Counted from the first letter of the stretch, positions 1 to 11,296 are shown. The stretch: DNA of 64,000 nt from Oreohelix idahoensis (GCA_024509875.1 JAMPIV010006388.1:1-64000), one strand, 5' to 3'. Notes: generated by a model not told the origin, from the letters alone. Numbers and translations are program-made.

Positions 1-90
1 CCGGTCCAGACGGCCATAGGCGTGCAGGCACTGACTGCTTTGAGGTTGGTGGCTAAGGATGGAAGAGAAAGAAGGAAGTGTGCAAACAGG
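1..90 (+). repeat. 3' tail remnant of LINE family C
   Basis: The stretch resembles the 3' ends found at 54555-54782, 60150-60375 and (reverse) 44860-45055: a 'cactgactgctttga' block, then 'ggctaaggat' and a purine tail. In the better copies this tail follows codons for a GRPK.TWRR..EAE peptide, the carboxy end of an APE-type LINE. Only the last few tens of bases are present, so it is a truncated remnant cut by the window edge. Confidence 0.5.
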
Positions 91-440
91 GAAACTCGGA
101 AATGCCGCAATTTAGGAAGAAGTGGAAGACAGCTATTTGTTTGAAAGGAGGGAAGCACCACGGGAGTGGATAATACTTCAGCTCTGGAATATGGAGGACC
201 AGATATCGTACAAAAATCATGACAACAATTTGCAGAAGATATGGAGTAAAAAAAAAGTGGATGCAGTCATAGTAAATACGCTTTCACGGGAAAGGAAATC
301 TCTAAGTGTGCAAGAATTACAGAAACCATTAGCCTTATAGTCATTAAACAAGTAAGTGATGGTAAGGCTACTTTTGACAGAAGAAAACGAAATCAGAAGA
401 AATCTTGTCGAGGAACAGGCTGTCTTTAGACCAAAAGGAA
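91..440. other. Unassigned intergenic or intronic DNA
   Basis: I see no gene, splice-flanked exon or recognisable repeat. Short open frames here have no family resemblance and ordinary base composition. Confidence 0.5.
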
Positions 441-448
441 GTACCTCT

Positions 449-3126
449 AGGTGACCATATTTTCAAAACCCTAATCCGGGACAAAATAGTTAGATTTGAC
501 CTGATTTCAATGCAAAAAATCGGGACAAAGGCTAAAGAAAAAGGTCAAAGTCGGGGACATGTCCGGAAAATCAAGTTGTGTCAATTTACCAATACGTACA
601 TTTGTATACATACATTTGACAAACATTGATAACATACATTTACTGTATACGTTTAACTACTTAAACTAAGAAGAGAGAAAAACTTCAATAATCTACTTAA
701 GGTGAAGTGTGTTTATGTACTTTTCAGATGAGTGGATTTATATCAATTAGGTCTTCTTTGCTAGCAGCATCTTAAAAAACTGACACTGTTTCCTCCAGTT
801 CACTTAGGTTGTCAACATAGCTTTCCAAAGGTTTCAACACAGGATGTGTTTTTTCATTGGGGGGGGCCATAAGCTGTTCCATCAAAAGAAAACACTCTTA
901 TTGTGGCAGCATTGTTCCAGGTAGACGAAAAAAAAAAAAAAACACTCTGCCAACTTCAAAAATATTGAAAATGTTCACATTTTGTTTTTGAAGTGGGGAA
1001 AAACCATTTCAAGCTAACGTTGTTGGTCGGCACTGTTTTTTTGGCACTCATTCATAATTTTTGAGAAGTAACAAAACTGCTTCATATAGACATATTCGTC
1101 CTAAATTTCCAGTTTCTTGTTAAGTGGGTGAGCAATATTTGAATCACTAGTGATGATGAGATCTCGATATCTGCCCAAATTGGTATTCTGTCGCCGTACC
1201 CAGCTGTTAGGATTCCAGGTTTGGAAAAAATTTTTTTGAAGCCATTTATTCAAATAATTGACAGCTGTTTCATAGAACGATAAGAACGCTTAGCATGAAA
1301 CTTTTTCATCACTCCTTTGGAAGTCCTCCATTTCCCAGCTGTTCAAGGATTAGCTTAACTCTTGATGGCACAGAAACAGTCTGCCAGTTTGGACTTCAAA
1401 ATAGTTTTCAACCTGTTGATGCTCTGTCAATGACTTCTTCAAACTCAGTCGACCGTATGTAACTCTATTTTTTGCATGCTTCGTGGTTTGGAGAGGCGCT
1501 GACTGGTGAACAAAATCAATGCCCATGCCTCAGATAGAGGATTTTCATAGAATGTCTGTTATAAATAACTGGGCATCTGTCTTGAGATTGGAATATATGA
1601 TTTTTCAGAGGCAGGGAACATCTGAAGATCCCTTTCAACAGCAGGCAGCTGAGCAAGCCACCTAGCATTGATCATAACCTAAGATCATATGGAAGTTTAT
1701 TTCCACAAAACTGGCAAAACTCCTTCGGAGACTTTTCAATCTCGTTAATGGGTATGATTTGATGAGTTAGATTATATGTTGTTGCAATAATCACAGCTTC
1801 GGACATTATCAGGCAGTACTTCTGCAGCTGTTCGATACAGTGATGTGGAACAATATGACCTGCACACCCAACTCCTATAACGAACATGTCCAAGGTTTTC
1901 TTGCATGTTTTTTTGAAAACCATTGTTATGTCCTTACCTGTCAGCACCTCCAAAATTGGGAATTTGTGTGGTCGTGCGAATAATCCAACACTGCTTTCAT
2001 GTCTAAACCTTTTTTTCAGTTATGCACAGTCATTAAGAATATACTACTTACAATATTCTGATGTGTTCACCTTGCAATGTCTTTAACTCTAAATATTTTA
2101 ATTTTCACTCCATTACTTTGATCAATGTATCTGACAAGCAAAGGGAAAAAAATCTTGAATTATTTGTGGTTGGATGCATCTGTCAGTTACAGAAATAAAA
2201 TGTTAGACTTTTCTAGGTCACACTACTTAACTTCATTTAGAGTATGGGATGCCAAGACAGTTCGATATAATGGCTTCTGTTTTCGATACGAGCACATGCA
2301 ATTTTTGGCTCTTAAAGTAAAACCTGAATTAAATTGTGATGTGCAATCCATCTGACATGAATGTAATGAATTGTGTAGCACTGTATGGTATTGCAAGTTA
2401 AAGGCGCCTTCATATAGCATGCTAAATTGCCTCTTCTTGAGTCACCATTTTTATCAGCTCTGAAGAAAAGAAAAAAGTGGTTAACGACGAGGCTTGATTG
2501 CAGCTGTAACGGTCGGCTATCTTATGTTTCTCCACTGCTTATGTGGTTCTTTATATCTCCCAACGTCCACTATGGCTTATCGAAAAACCCGGAGGCACTT
2601 ATAATTGCATGTACACTGATGTTTGATGTACTCTTTTTAATAAACGGAGATATTCCTTTTGTAATTCTTCATTGAAACTGCATGTACGCTTTGGTTAACA
2701 CATTTTCTTACTAACAATCTACCAAATAGTGCACATATAGTTAACCGTTTTTAAATTAAATAAAATAGTTTACCTGTACGCAAAAATCTTTTGGTACTCT
2801 TTTCCACTAACTAAAATTTCAAATAAACTGCGAATATCCACATTGGAACTAAAAAAAAACTAAATTCACGGTCCTGACAACCTCTTGTGCTGTTTCGGTG
2901 CCAAGTTCACTAATAATTAAAAATCCCTCAAGTCTGCCACGGAACTAATAATTTTTGTTGTTATCTTGTTGTGATTTATGCCAAAAATTGGAAAATTCGT
3001 CAAAAACGGGAACAAATTGGGCGTCCCGGATTAGCATCGAAAAAACAAGTCGGGACAAATTATCTATAAATGGTCAAAATACCGGGACTGTTCCCGGAAA
3101 AACCGGGTAGTCTGGTCCACCTTATA
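449..3126 (-). mobile_element. hAT-like DNA transposon with 8-bp TSD
   Basis: The octamer GTACCTCT occurs directly at 441-448 and at 3127-3134, flanking this interval. An 8-bp duplication is the hAT superfamily signature. The ends are imperfect inverted repeats: the left begins AGGTGACCA, and the reverse complement of the right end reads TATAAGGTGGACCAGAC. Both subterminal regions also hold several inverted CCGGGAC/GTCCCGG boxes (near 475-560 and 3020-3110), typical of transposase-binding motifs. A decayed transposase lies inside on the - strand. No intact open frame remains, so the copy is inactive. Confidence 0.7.
750..1960 (-). pseudogene. Decayed hAT/DUF4371-like transposase
   Basis: Translating the - strand from about 1953 downward gives a readable segment with GVGCAGHIV, then EKSPKEFCQFCGN, then LPYDLRL. 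This resembles the animal hAT-type transposase core in which a conserved CxxH-like histidine region precedes a KEFC.F motif and a threonine-arginine-tryptophan block. Below about 1670 the similarity continues only through several stops and frame changes. The RNase H-fold catalytic acidic residues cannot be placed with confidence. It sits inside the element bounded by the GTACCTCT duplication, which supports the assignment. The subfamily is uncertain. Confidence 0.5.
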
Positions 3127-3229
3127 GTACCTCTGAACAAAATCTTTAATTTTAGATTACTGATCGGTAATCATCTCCCGAATCATCGCTGAATTTATAC
3201 CCATATACCTTCATCGAATTTTACAAAAG

Positions 3230-3516
3230 CTTCAGATTCAAGACTTGGCATGATAGGCTTATGGCAGATATTGAGGCATATTCATTTTTGCAGACCAACA
3301 TCATAGTTATCATTGAAGCACTCACTATACAAGGACCGCATGCTAGATGCTATTTTTGCCAAGCAATGGACATTGTTAGAATTTTTTCAAAACAAACTGT
3401 TAGGAGTTCGTCAGGGATATATCATGTCCCCAGTGCTTTTTGAATCTATTTATCTAGAACATATTATGCAGGAGGCTCTATACGATTATAAAAAAACAAT
3501 TTGTATGGAGTTGTGA
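3230..3516 (+). pseudogene. LINE reverse-transcriptase fragment
   Basis: The + strand frame ending near 3516 contains GVRQGYIMSPVLF followed by ESIYLEHIMQEAL, the RT motif 4 to 5 region (usually GVRQGC.LSP.LFN.Y.E.I...AL) of APE-type non-LTR retrotransposons. Upstream sequence in a neighbouring frame resembles the helical part before this motif. There is no YADD box, endonuclease or tail, so this is an internal scrap, abutted downstream by the end of a Penelope-like element. Confidence 0.65.
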
Positions 3517-3583
3517 AAAAAGAGTTTCGAAAAAAGGTGATTTCGTCTTACGAGGACAATACGACAAAGGAAATAGCCCCAAA

Positions 3584-3610
3584 CGTTTCGGCCAACAAGG
3601 CCTTCGTCAG
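3584..3610 (-). ncRNA. Hammerhead-ribozyme-like motif at the Penelope end
   Basis: On the - strand the RNA reads CUGACGA, an A, GGCC, UUGUU, GGCC, then GAAACG. The boxes CUGANGA and GAAA flanking a perfect four-base stem II match the core of hammerhead ribozymes, which are known in the terminal repeats of Penelope-like elements. There is one extra A before stem II, and I cannot find a convincing stem III with a UH cleavage site, so it may be degenerate or only a relic. Confidence 0.4.
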
Positions 3611-4054
3611 GGAAAGAAAGAAAGTGAAGGTTAGGATAGGACACATAAGAAACCTAATATAAATATAAAAATAAAAAATTAAAATAGGTACTTCCCTGGA
3701 AGGCATCGAATCATCGTAACGCTTTTGCTGCCGCGATTACGGGTCGTGTCGTGCCCGGACAAAGGAAATGACTGACACCAACGGATGTACACATTACATA
3801 CTAAGAAACTAAAAAAACGAAACTGAATCAATAAGCGGGTTACCCAAACGTAATATTGAGTGGGGACTGGAAATAGAAGAGGACCTGATTGTGTTCGGAG
3901 ATAAATAAATATAATATAAGAAATATAGACATAAAATTAAAAAAAAGTGTATTATATATTTCATACATATTATTTGAGGGCTGGCATGAAAAATAGAAAA
4001 ATAGGATAAAGAGTGGAAAGAGTCAAAATCAGAACAAGTGAGGAAAGGGTGACC

Positions 4055-4800
4055 TCAGACAAAGGTGTGTTGTAGAGTAGTGTAAGACCAGCTGGTTTTA
4101 GACACCCCATGCGGTGGAATAAGACGGGTTCTCAAGCTGTTCTCGGCTAGCCAAGTGTCAGAGGAGCAGGAGGCTGATCGCCGTGACCTAGATGTCGAAT
4201 GGGACCCATGGTGGTCAAGGAACCACTCTAATGTGTATGGCAAACTGGTGGTGTGGATTTTTGCTGAGAGATGTCTTTCAAGTGCTGGCTGATTCTGTCC
4301 CCAAGTCGTTAGTTAGCCTGTTTTGCTAATATAGGTTAGGTTTTGCAGCAATGTTTTTACATTTGATCGTTATAAATGACCATTGTGCCGCGCACTCACA
4401 CGTGAAGTTTCTGGAGATGGTGTTCGTTAGCCTCTGGAAATGAAACCTTGTGGGTTGAGATGACAGACTTGCACATGTTGCATCGGTGTCCGACCACAGG
4501 GTTAGTGTGCCAAAGTGAGTGGCATTCTCCTTTTGGACACGGCTGTGAACACAGAAGATCCTTTAGGTTCTTGTCGCGTCGATCTATGCCACCAAAGGTG
4601 GCTTCACCGAATATTTCTTTGTTCACGAGACTTCTGCTTGGGAGGATAGGTAGGTGGGCGGAGATCGAAAAGGATCTGTTTGAACTGCAGTACTGTGAGT
4701 GTGAAAGGTCTCGATTATATTTGACCTCTATCCGAAGTTGGTATTTATTAGTGAGGTTTGAGGGCATCTGACAGTGAGATGGGGAGTACACGTGGGAGGG
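4055..4800 (-). pseudogene. Penelope linker and GIY-YIG endonuclease remnant
   Basis: The 131-codon open frame at 4791-4396 carries DRRDKNLKDLLCS, then cysteines in PCPKGEC and HRCNMCKSV. This order is typical of the region between the RT and the nuclease of Penelope-like elements. Further down (about 4306-4264) a frame reads RLGDRISQHLKDI, matching the R...H segment of GIY-YIG nucleases in this family. The GIY and YIG strands cannot be read through the stops, so the catalytic core is damaged. Confidence 0.65.
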
Positions 4801-4989
4801 CAGAGTTGGGAGAACATGTTCCGGATTTAAGGTCTGCTACGGAAGAAATTCCAACAATCTCTTTGGCTCGGAAGTGGAAGTCCCATCGTCGTCTAGGCAC
4901 CAAACGACGGTATGGCGGAGAAGTTTTGTGAAAATGGAAGGGAGTCACGACAAAGCCAGATGGATGAGATTGAGGTATACTAGAAGGTA

Positions 4990-5755
4990 GCTTATGGGCA
5001 TCTGTCGGCTTGTAGTTGATTTGTGGTATTAAGGCCGGCAGGGCGTGATAGTAATGTCAAGAAGTTGGACAGATTCTGTGGAGCATTGAGGGAGGTGAAC
5101 TGATGTTGGTGGGGTTGTTGTGGTTGGACAAAGTCGATGAGGCGGGATAAAATCCAGTCTCGGAAATATCTGTGAGACCTATGCCATTATCGATTACATG
5201 CAGGTGGTAAAAACCCAGCGAAAGGACCGGAAGTATTGTTGACCTTATCTGATGCTCCAAGTGGCCCTATGAAACAGGCAGGCATTAGCTAGGAACCCAT
5301 CTTCGTTCCCATGGGCAACACCACTAATTTTGGTCAAAAATCTGGACCGTTGGAATTAAAGGGATTCAGTTGTGAAGGTCCAGTTTGCAAGACGAAGGTT
5401 GAGTGTCTGTGGATATAGAAGGACAAGTGCGCTTGGTCAAGAAAAAAAAAATCCAAAGTTGCTCGCGAGTCCATCAGATTGGGGGAATTGAGGTTACACA
5501 GTGAACAGTCGACTAACAAGGAAAGACGGTTGGGAGCGGTCTGCTGAGTAGGTCGGATAGAGGAGAAAGTTATAAGAGCATGATTAGTGTCTTTAACAAA
5601 GGAGGGTAGATTCTCAACGATAGGCTGGAAATTGCTGTAGAGGAAGTCAGAACGTGTTCAGTTAGGACAGGAACAGTTCGAGGACAATAGGTAGGCCAGG
5701 GTTGTCGGATCTTATGAAATTTTTGGGGTGCATGTAGAATGATACTGGCTTGCAC
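4990..5755 (-). pseudogene. Penelope-type reverse transcriptase remnant
   Basis: Three landmarks appear in the expected order on the - strand. Near 5720 is a KFHKIRQPWP block, resembling the K.HK...P.RPI motif. Near 5320 is GVAHGNEDGFLANA, resembling GVAMGTKMGP.YAN. Near 5190 is YHLHVIDNGIGLTDI, which aligns with the family's YIDD.IG catalytic box but has VIDN, so the second catalytic aspartate is lost. They lie in different frames with stops between them. The protein is not functional. Confidence 0.65.
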
Positions 5756-6300
5756 AAAGAACTATCGAGAATCCCTACGAATGGCGATTCGTGGGGAGGA
5801 GAGGAAGTGCTTTTCTGGTGTGATTGAGCTGTTTAATGGGATTACTGTGTACAATAGCGAGTTGTTGGATTACCAGTTGCCTTCGCTGGTCCTGGGCCTG
5901 TAAAAAAGAGCCAGTGGTCAAATGGATTTTTACCTTCAGTCAGGTATAAGTCCTTCTAGCCAGAAGACAATGGCTCCTCCCCTTGTCAGCCGGTTTGTAT
6001 GACAATGTCGTCTCTACGGCGAGAAGGGAGACGTATGAGCGAGCCGGGGACTCTGCAGAAGTGACAATTGGAATAATGGCAATCTACGAGGGCAGAGCAG
6101 CTGAATGTCATGGTATGGTTTCTGATTGATATACAGGTCCAGGGCTATGAGAAGCCCCAGGTTTTATGTGTAAAAGGGAGGTTTCATGGATGTCAGAAAA
6201 AGTGCGAAGATGTCGGATTCAGCCTGGAGACTGCGGAGTGTTATTGTGATGTCTTCCTGTCTAAAAGGGCTCCTGCTGCGACGGTTGAAAACCGATGAAA

Positions 6301-7094
6301 ACCATCCTGGAGGAGGATTATAATGGGTCTTAGGGTCTAGGGATCGAATGATAGAGGAAACAAATTGTAGGCCCTTACTGAGAAACAGAGCACTCTCACC
6401 TCAGAGTGCGGCAGATCTGGGGGTATGGGTGTGTCACTCACGGCAGATACGGAGCGAAAGGATTCAGGCTTTCGGAGTATAAAATGGGTTAGAGAAGAAT
6501 TTTGTACCGTCGGTCCCGTTCGCGTGACCCGTTCGATTCGTCCCTTTTCGGAGTTGCCTGTCGTTTTAAAAAAGAGTAGAAAACAGAGATAAAGAAGAGA
6601 GAAGCTCTGCTAAGTCCGTGGAAAAATTCGAAAAGGAGAGTAAATCGATGTTCTTGGGTGTTTGGGCGGTGAACATCCTGAGGATGACACGGGGGCGTGG
6701 ATTCAAGAGGCAAGTTCGAAGGTGTGCACCAATAGGCAAGCTCTAACTTTGGGTTTATGGGGATTTAGAAAATTCTTACTACACGCACCGTTAAATACGT
6801 TGTAAAACACTCATAGGTTTGCAGCAGTGTGAGGAGTTGTGCTAGGGCTAATAACTTGTGGTGGCGGGGAGAATTCCATCCAAATTACTGTGGGGCGGGG
6901 AGCGGCGAACATGGTGCGTTGTTCTATATCCTCTAGTGCCAGTTTTTCCTTAAGGTGCTTTTTAAAACCTTACGTTGTATCTGCTTCTGTTCCAATAAAT
7001 TGGAATATGTTTCTTTTGTATCTCACAGTTTGCATAATAAATGAAACACATTCTGACATGCATAAATACACATTTTTATATATATTTTTGTTAG
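6301..7094. other. Unassigned sequence upstream of the first cadherin exon
   Basis: I recognise no gene or repeat boundary. The 3' half is AT-rich and ends in a pyrimidine/T-rich acceptor context at 7075-7094, so at least that part is intron. Confidence 0.45.
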
Positions 7095-7234
7095 TTACAC
7101 TGTCAGATCAGACAGTTGTGACTTCGAGGTTCCAGGTCGCACAACCCTCCAGTGGAAGTGCATCTCAAAAAGTGTACAGCATCAACACAGTTGGTTCTGG
7201 CTCTTTTCAGTCAGGAGCAGACTATACAATTAAG
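7095..7234 (+). CDS. Cadherin gene, first visible exon
   Basis: The open segment begins after a T-rich acceptor (tttttgttag) and ends at a donor gtaaca. It encodes about 46 residues, TLSDQTVVTSRFQVAQ through GSFQSGADYTIK. There is no cadherin calcium motif, so assignment to the gene rests on strand, splice signals, codon quality and position. The end GADYTIK would run plausibly into the VFEADTNN of the next exon. The exon begins with two bases of a split codon and ends in phase 0, whereas the next exon starts with one leftover base. So either an exon is missing, there is a one-base error, or this exon belongs elsewhere. It is probably the amino-terminal part. Confidence 0.5.
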
Positions 7235-7829
7235 GTAACATTTAGTTAATGATACTGCACTTGCCTGTTTGCATTAAAGCACCTTATTATTACTGGGACT
7301 GCAATCAAAACCATTTTATGGAAAAAAAGTTAAACATAGAAAGGTTTTTGGAAGAAACAGTATTTTTAGGAAATGCATTTAGGAAATATCTTAACACTGA
7401 AGATCTTGTTAATCTTCCAAAAAATATTTGCCAAAGAACTCGTGCGCATTTTCATTATTTAAAATGCTGATTTTTTGTTTTTAACAAAGAAGCTTATGGT
7501 AACACAATTATATCATCACCAAAACCTCCAGAGTACCGCCCCTAAAACAATATTCTTATCTCACGCAGCAGCCGCAATCTCCTACATGAAAATCAGGATG
7601 ATGGTGCATCTAGCATGTATACAACCAGCTCACTCAAGGAACAATTAGCATTTATACCCTTTAACATTTTCTGGGGCAGATTGAGCACCTATAGGTTTGT
7701 CCAGAGTGCAGTGATGTCGATTCTGATCAACAGTAGCAATAACCTGAAGATCAGTCAAACTTTTCCAGTCTTTATTTACTAAATTTCCTGAAATTTGGAA
7801 ATCAATTTTGACACACACACACACACGCT
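7235..7829. other. Intron 1, proximal part
   Basis: AT-rich sequence with a short (CA)n run near 7811-7826. No exon or repeat family is identified before the LINE fragment at 7830. Confidence 0.5.
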
Positions 7830-8172
7830 AGGTTCTCTGTTGTGGAGCACTTTTATTAATGATATATCCTTGTAATTGCCCTGTAATGATGATCTCATGT
7901 TTGCTGATAATTCAGCTTTGATAGTAGCAGGCACAGGTATGCAATATTGAGTTGCTTTTACATCTTTTGGGCTGTCTACAATCATGGTAGAATGTGAACA
8001 ATTAGTCCATGAATATAAGCAAAAAACCAAATTATTAATTGTATCCCCATGTCACAAGATTCAAAATTTTCTGCCAAGAATGTTTTCATTATCCCTGGAC
8101 TGAAGCCCATTGTTCAAATTTTGAGCATAGCTTGCTAGGTGTTATCATAGACTATTCTTTAATCTGGAGACC
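7830..8172 (+). pseudogene. Jockey/CR1-like LINE RT fragment interrupted by an LTR element
   Basis: The + strand reads LLWSTFINDIS, then after a stop in the same frame LMFADNSALIVAG, the FADD catalytic region with D to N at the second aspartate. About 80 codons later comes LGVIIDYSLIWRPH, matching the LGV.LD..L.W..H motif of Jockey/CR1-like RTs. The reading ends exactly where the 5-bp duplication ACATA and the LTR begin at 8173. Sequence after 19679 (DITLTNIDGLQKTLY in one frame) may continue the same LINE. The copy is old and non-functional. Confidence 0.6.
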
Positions 8173-8177
8173 ACATA
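8173..8177. repeat. Target-site duplication ACATA (left)
   Basis: ACATA here is repeated directly at 19675-19679, on either side of the LTR element. A 5-bp duplication is what a Ty3/gypsy-type integrase generates. Confidence 0.8.
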
Positions 8178-9633
8178 TGATAAAAGCCGAAATGCCACCA
8201 CTGATAATGTCTGGATGCGGGTGTTATGTTTTAGAGTCGTGTACTGGTCATCACTGAAGAAGGTCTTCTTCGAGTTACTTCTGCATAATCGAATGAACCT
8301 GTCATTTGACATTGAGTGGGAGTGTCAGGTAACGCGAGTGGGTGTAATGGTTCTGTGTACTCGACCACTTGATAATATTTCTCACACCCTCTTATGCAAG
8401 GCAATGACGACTTGAACTACAGCGGGCATTTCACACCGTTTAATAGGGACGCACACATCAGGACAGCACGGAACATAGTCATAGGAACATGTTGACTTAT
8501 ATATCATTAGGCATTTGAACAGTAGATCATATTTCATGCAGCATTCAAATATGATGGAAGATATAAGGTAATCATTCAATGTTCTGGCAGACTATTGCCA
8601 CATCCCCTAACTGACTGAATGCATCAGTGGGTGTGGGTGTGTAAACATACAAAGAGTTCACTGGCCGAACCTTTTCCTTGGCTAAGTTCTCCAGCGACAT
8701 ATATCAAAATATTCATGTAATAAAGTTAAACCACGATAGGGGTTTTCATGTTAGTGAGATCTCCATATCACTGTCCGATAATAAGTTTGATAGACTGTTC
8801 TCTTGACAGTGATTCATAACGATGACAAGAAAACAAGATGGCTGCCTTCCTGAGTTTTGCTCACTCACCCAGCAGAAGGATAATGATAAGCCAAAGTTAA
8901 TTCACAATTTGAATATCAATAATTTCCTAGAGTTTCCCTACAGTTCCACATTACTAAGGTTGTTACATGTAGACCTAAGCTCTGTTGGGAAACCTGTCAT
9001 CTTCAATGGTATATAAACGACCAACGATGTTCGAGGCACGAAATCCATCTAGGTCTACCCACTTAGAGATCATCAAAAAGAAGGGTCTGGTATTACCTGG
9101 AGTCCGAATTAATAACAAAGTGCATGAGGAGAATCTCTGACAAATAGACTCTTGCAGAGACACTAACTCCTCCTGGAAAAACATGCACAAATCACTTTTC
9201 AACCTTGAAAAGGACCAGCCCAAGAAAAACACACTCAGCCATATCAGGCGGCATTATCGAGACTCCCTACGCATGCCTCGAAAACGAATACCTGCCCCAG
9301 TGTTCGGCACAAAGAATATAGTCCGACCTAAACATACAAAGATATACAATATAAGACTGAATCTTCTTGTACTAGACAAGTAATACATATAAATTCAGGC
9401 CATAAACATATTGAACAAGATCAATCTATTTTCTGGCCCTAACAAATGAGAAATTACATAAATTCGGTATAAATCCGCCAGATCAATATTCAAGGGAAAT
9501 CATCCACATAATCAAAAGTATAAATCAAATCATGGGTGATATAACTTTGATTGTAACAAAAGTAATCTCTTTTTCATATCAATTAGTCATATCGTATTTT
9601 TGTAATCTGTGCATCAAAAATATGTGCGCAACA
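8178..9633 (-). repeat. 3' LTR of the Gmr1-like element
   Basis: This 1456-bp repeat matches 18192-19674 nearly throughout, with scattered substitutions and small indels. It starts TGATAA and ends GCGCAACA, satisfying the TG...CA rule. On its low-coordinate side it abuts the ACATA duplication; on the other it abuts a purine tract (read on the - strand). Short frames inside it are not genes. Confidence 0.85.
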
Positions 9634-9660
9634 GATTACCACACCCCCCGGGAAAAAAAT
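9634..9660 (-). promoter_or_regulatory. Polypurine tract for plus-strand priming
   Basis: On the - strand the bases just upstream of the 3' LTR read CCCGGGGGGTGTGGTAATC, a G-rich tract directly next to the LTR, as expected for the second-strand primer. It is not perfectly purine because of several T residues and a few C residues, so the exact primer is uncertain. Confidence 0.55.
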
Positions 9661-10117
9661 GGTACATTTTTTTTTTTGAAATACATCTAGGAGCATCATA
9701 CAACAGGCTCACAACGCACGAATAACAATGCGCAGATGATAAGCATTCCAAACAAATGTAACGCCTAATGTGAGGCTATGTCGTCATATGGCACGACAAG
9801 TGAGAATATATCTCAAGATCTCAGAGAAAGTATTTCTCTAAGTATAAATATTTCCAGAGAGGTGTCACCAACGCATACTACAATACTGGCAATGCCACAC
9901 TTTCTACAATAGTTTATCCAAAAATTTCATCTTAGGTATCTTAACATCATGATTATCAAAGACGAAAAAAACCATCGAAAGATCAGCGGTGAATATACAT
10001 CAATGAACCGCTAAGTAGTGATACAATCAATATATTATATATTACATATGTGTACATATTTTAGTATAGAAAAAAGTGTAGTAGAGTTAGATCTGTAAAA
10101 ATATCAGGATCTAACGG
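9661..10117. other. 3' untranslated part of the Gmr1-like element
   Basis: AT-rich sequence between the RNase H stop and the purine tract. No env-like or extra open frame is seen. Confidence 0.6.
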
Positions 10118-11296
10118 TTAGGTGGAATCATGTGGGCATCTAGATAAGATATCTGCCATCACATTTTCTGAACCACGGATAGCTCGCACCGAAAAATGAA
10201 AAGGCTGAAGAGCAATCGCGTATCGCGTTGATCTTGCGCTCTTCAGATTTTTACTCTGAATAGCCGTAAGAGCTTTCTGGTCCGTTTCCACAATGAAATG
10301 CGCGCCAAGAAGAAATCTTTGAAGTTTCAGGATTGACCAAACCATAGCCAATAACTCACGGTCTAGGACCGAGTAATTCTTCTCTGCGGCATTTAGTTTC
10401 CGAGAAATATACATCACAGGATGCAGAGTTCCGGAGTACTCTTGCATTAGTGCTGCTCCAATCCCTGTGGATGAAGCGTCACTACGAAGAATAAATGTCT
10501 TATCTTTAGTAGGTAACACTAAAATAGGTGAAGTAGAAAACATAGTTTTAACCTTATCCAAAGAGGATTGACATTCTTGAGTCCAATGGACTATATTAGG
10601 AGACCCTTTCTTTAACAAGGAAGAAAGAGGTGACATGATTGAGGACAGATTCGGAATGAATCGTCCATAAAATTGTATTAGACCCAAGAGACTTCGCACT
10701 TGCTTTTTAGTCTTAGGAATAGAAATGTTAAGTATTTTACTTGTATTATGGTCCTCTGTTTTTAAGAAACCATGACCAACACGGTGACCTAAGAAAGATA
10801 TTTCGCTAAAACCAATACAAGCTTTAGATGGTTTTGCTGTCAGGTTATGCTCGCGTAAGATAGACAATAGTTCATTTAACCCGTTATAGTGATCTTCCCA
10901 AGTATCACTGAAAAGACAGATGTCATCAAGATATGCAATGACATCTGAGCGATGAGATAGGATTCGACGCATCATGCGTACGAATGTTGCAGGGGCGTTC
11001 ATAAGGCCGAAAGGCATGAAATTCCATTGGAATAGACCCCTTGGTGTCGAAAAAGCAGTAAATGGTTTGGCGTGTTCGGATAGAGGAACTTGCCAATATC
11101 CCTTAGACAAATCAAGTTTAGTGAAGAAATGAGAATTCGATAGTCTAGTAAGTAGTTCTTCTAGTAAAGGCATAGGTTCAGCATCGAATTTCGTCACTTG
11201 GTTCAATTTGCGATAATCAACGCACAGACGTATGTTATTGTCTTTTTTTCCGTACAATAACCATCGGCGAAGAATATGCTGATGTGGATGGTTCAA
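10118..11296 (-). CDS. pol: reverse transcriptase and RNase H of the Gmr1-like element
   Basis: The 392-codon frame holds a Ty3/gypsy-type RT: CVDYRKLN (about residue 25), LDLSKGYWQV with the first catalytic aspartate at 62, FMPFGLMNAPATF, and AYLDD with aspartates at 124 and 125. RNase H follows, with SDASSTGIG (D273), DREL (E314) and ETDQ (D339). The frame ends near DILSR, the usual RNase H end. No integrase follows; integrase is encoded upstream instead. The RT amino terminus is in the preceding frame, so the two frames are split by a shift near an A-run at about 11245. The annotated ATG is therefore not a true start. Confidence 0.9.
   Translation of the reverse strand: MNHPHQHILRRWLLYGKKDNNIRLCVDYRKLNQVTKFDAEPMPLLEELLTRLSNSHFFTKLDLSKGYWQVPLSEHAKPFTAFSTPRGLFQWNFMPFGLMNAPATFVRMMRRILSHRSDVIAYLDDICLFSDTWEDHYNGLNELLSILREHNLTAKPSKACIGFSEISFLGHRVGHGFLKTEDHNTSKILNISIPKTKKQVRSLLGLIQFYGRFIPNLSSIMSPLSSLLKKGSPNIVHWTQECQSSLDKVKTMFSTSPILVLPTKDKTFILRSDASSTGIGAALMQEYSGTLHPVMYISRKLNAAEKNYSVLDRELLAMVWSILKLQRFLLGAHFIVETDQKALTAIQSKNLKSARSTRYAIALQPFHFSVRAIRGSENVMADILSRCPHDST

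Larger units (their letters stand above)
3520..6300 (-). mobile_element. Penelope-like retroelement, decayed
   Basis: Read on the - strand, this region gives in order pieces of a Penelope-type reverse transcriptase (5755 to about 4990), a linker with a conserved RDKNLKDLL motif (about 4580), a cysteine-rich segment, and a GIY-YIG-type endonuclease remnant (about 4310-4060). RT followed by a carboxy-terminal GIY-YIG nuclease is diagnostic of endonuclease-bearing Penelope-like elements. Many stops and frame changes are present. Exact termini are not visible; the downstream end near 3520-3660 carries a hammerhead-like motif, and a second diverged copy of that end lies at 50555-50690. Confidence 0.7.

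Noticed and set aside
4448..4771. 107-codon + strand frame
   Set aside because: The opposite strand carries the Penelope linker motif RDKNLKDLL; this is its shadow.
8822..9383. Frames inside the LTRs (8822-9016, 9183-9383, 18705-18902) as genes
   Set aside because: They are not conserved in frame between the two LTR copies.
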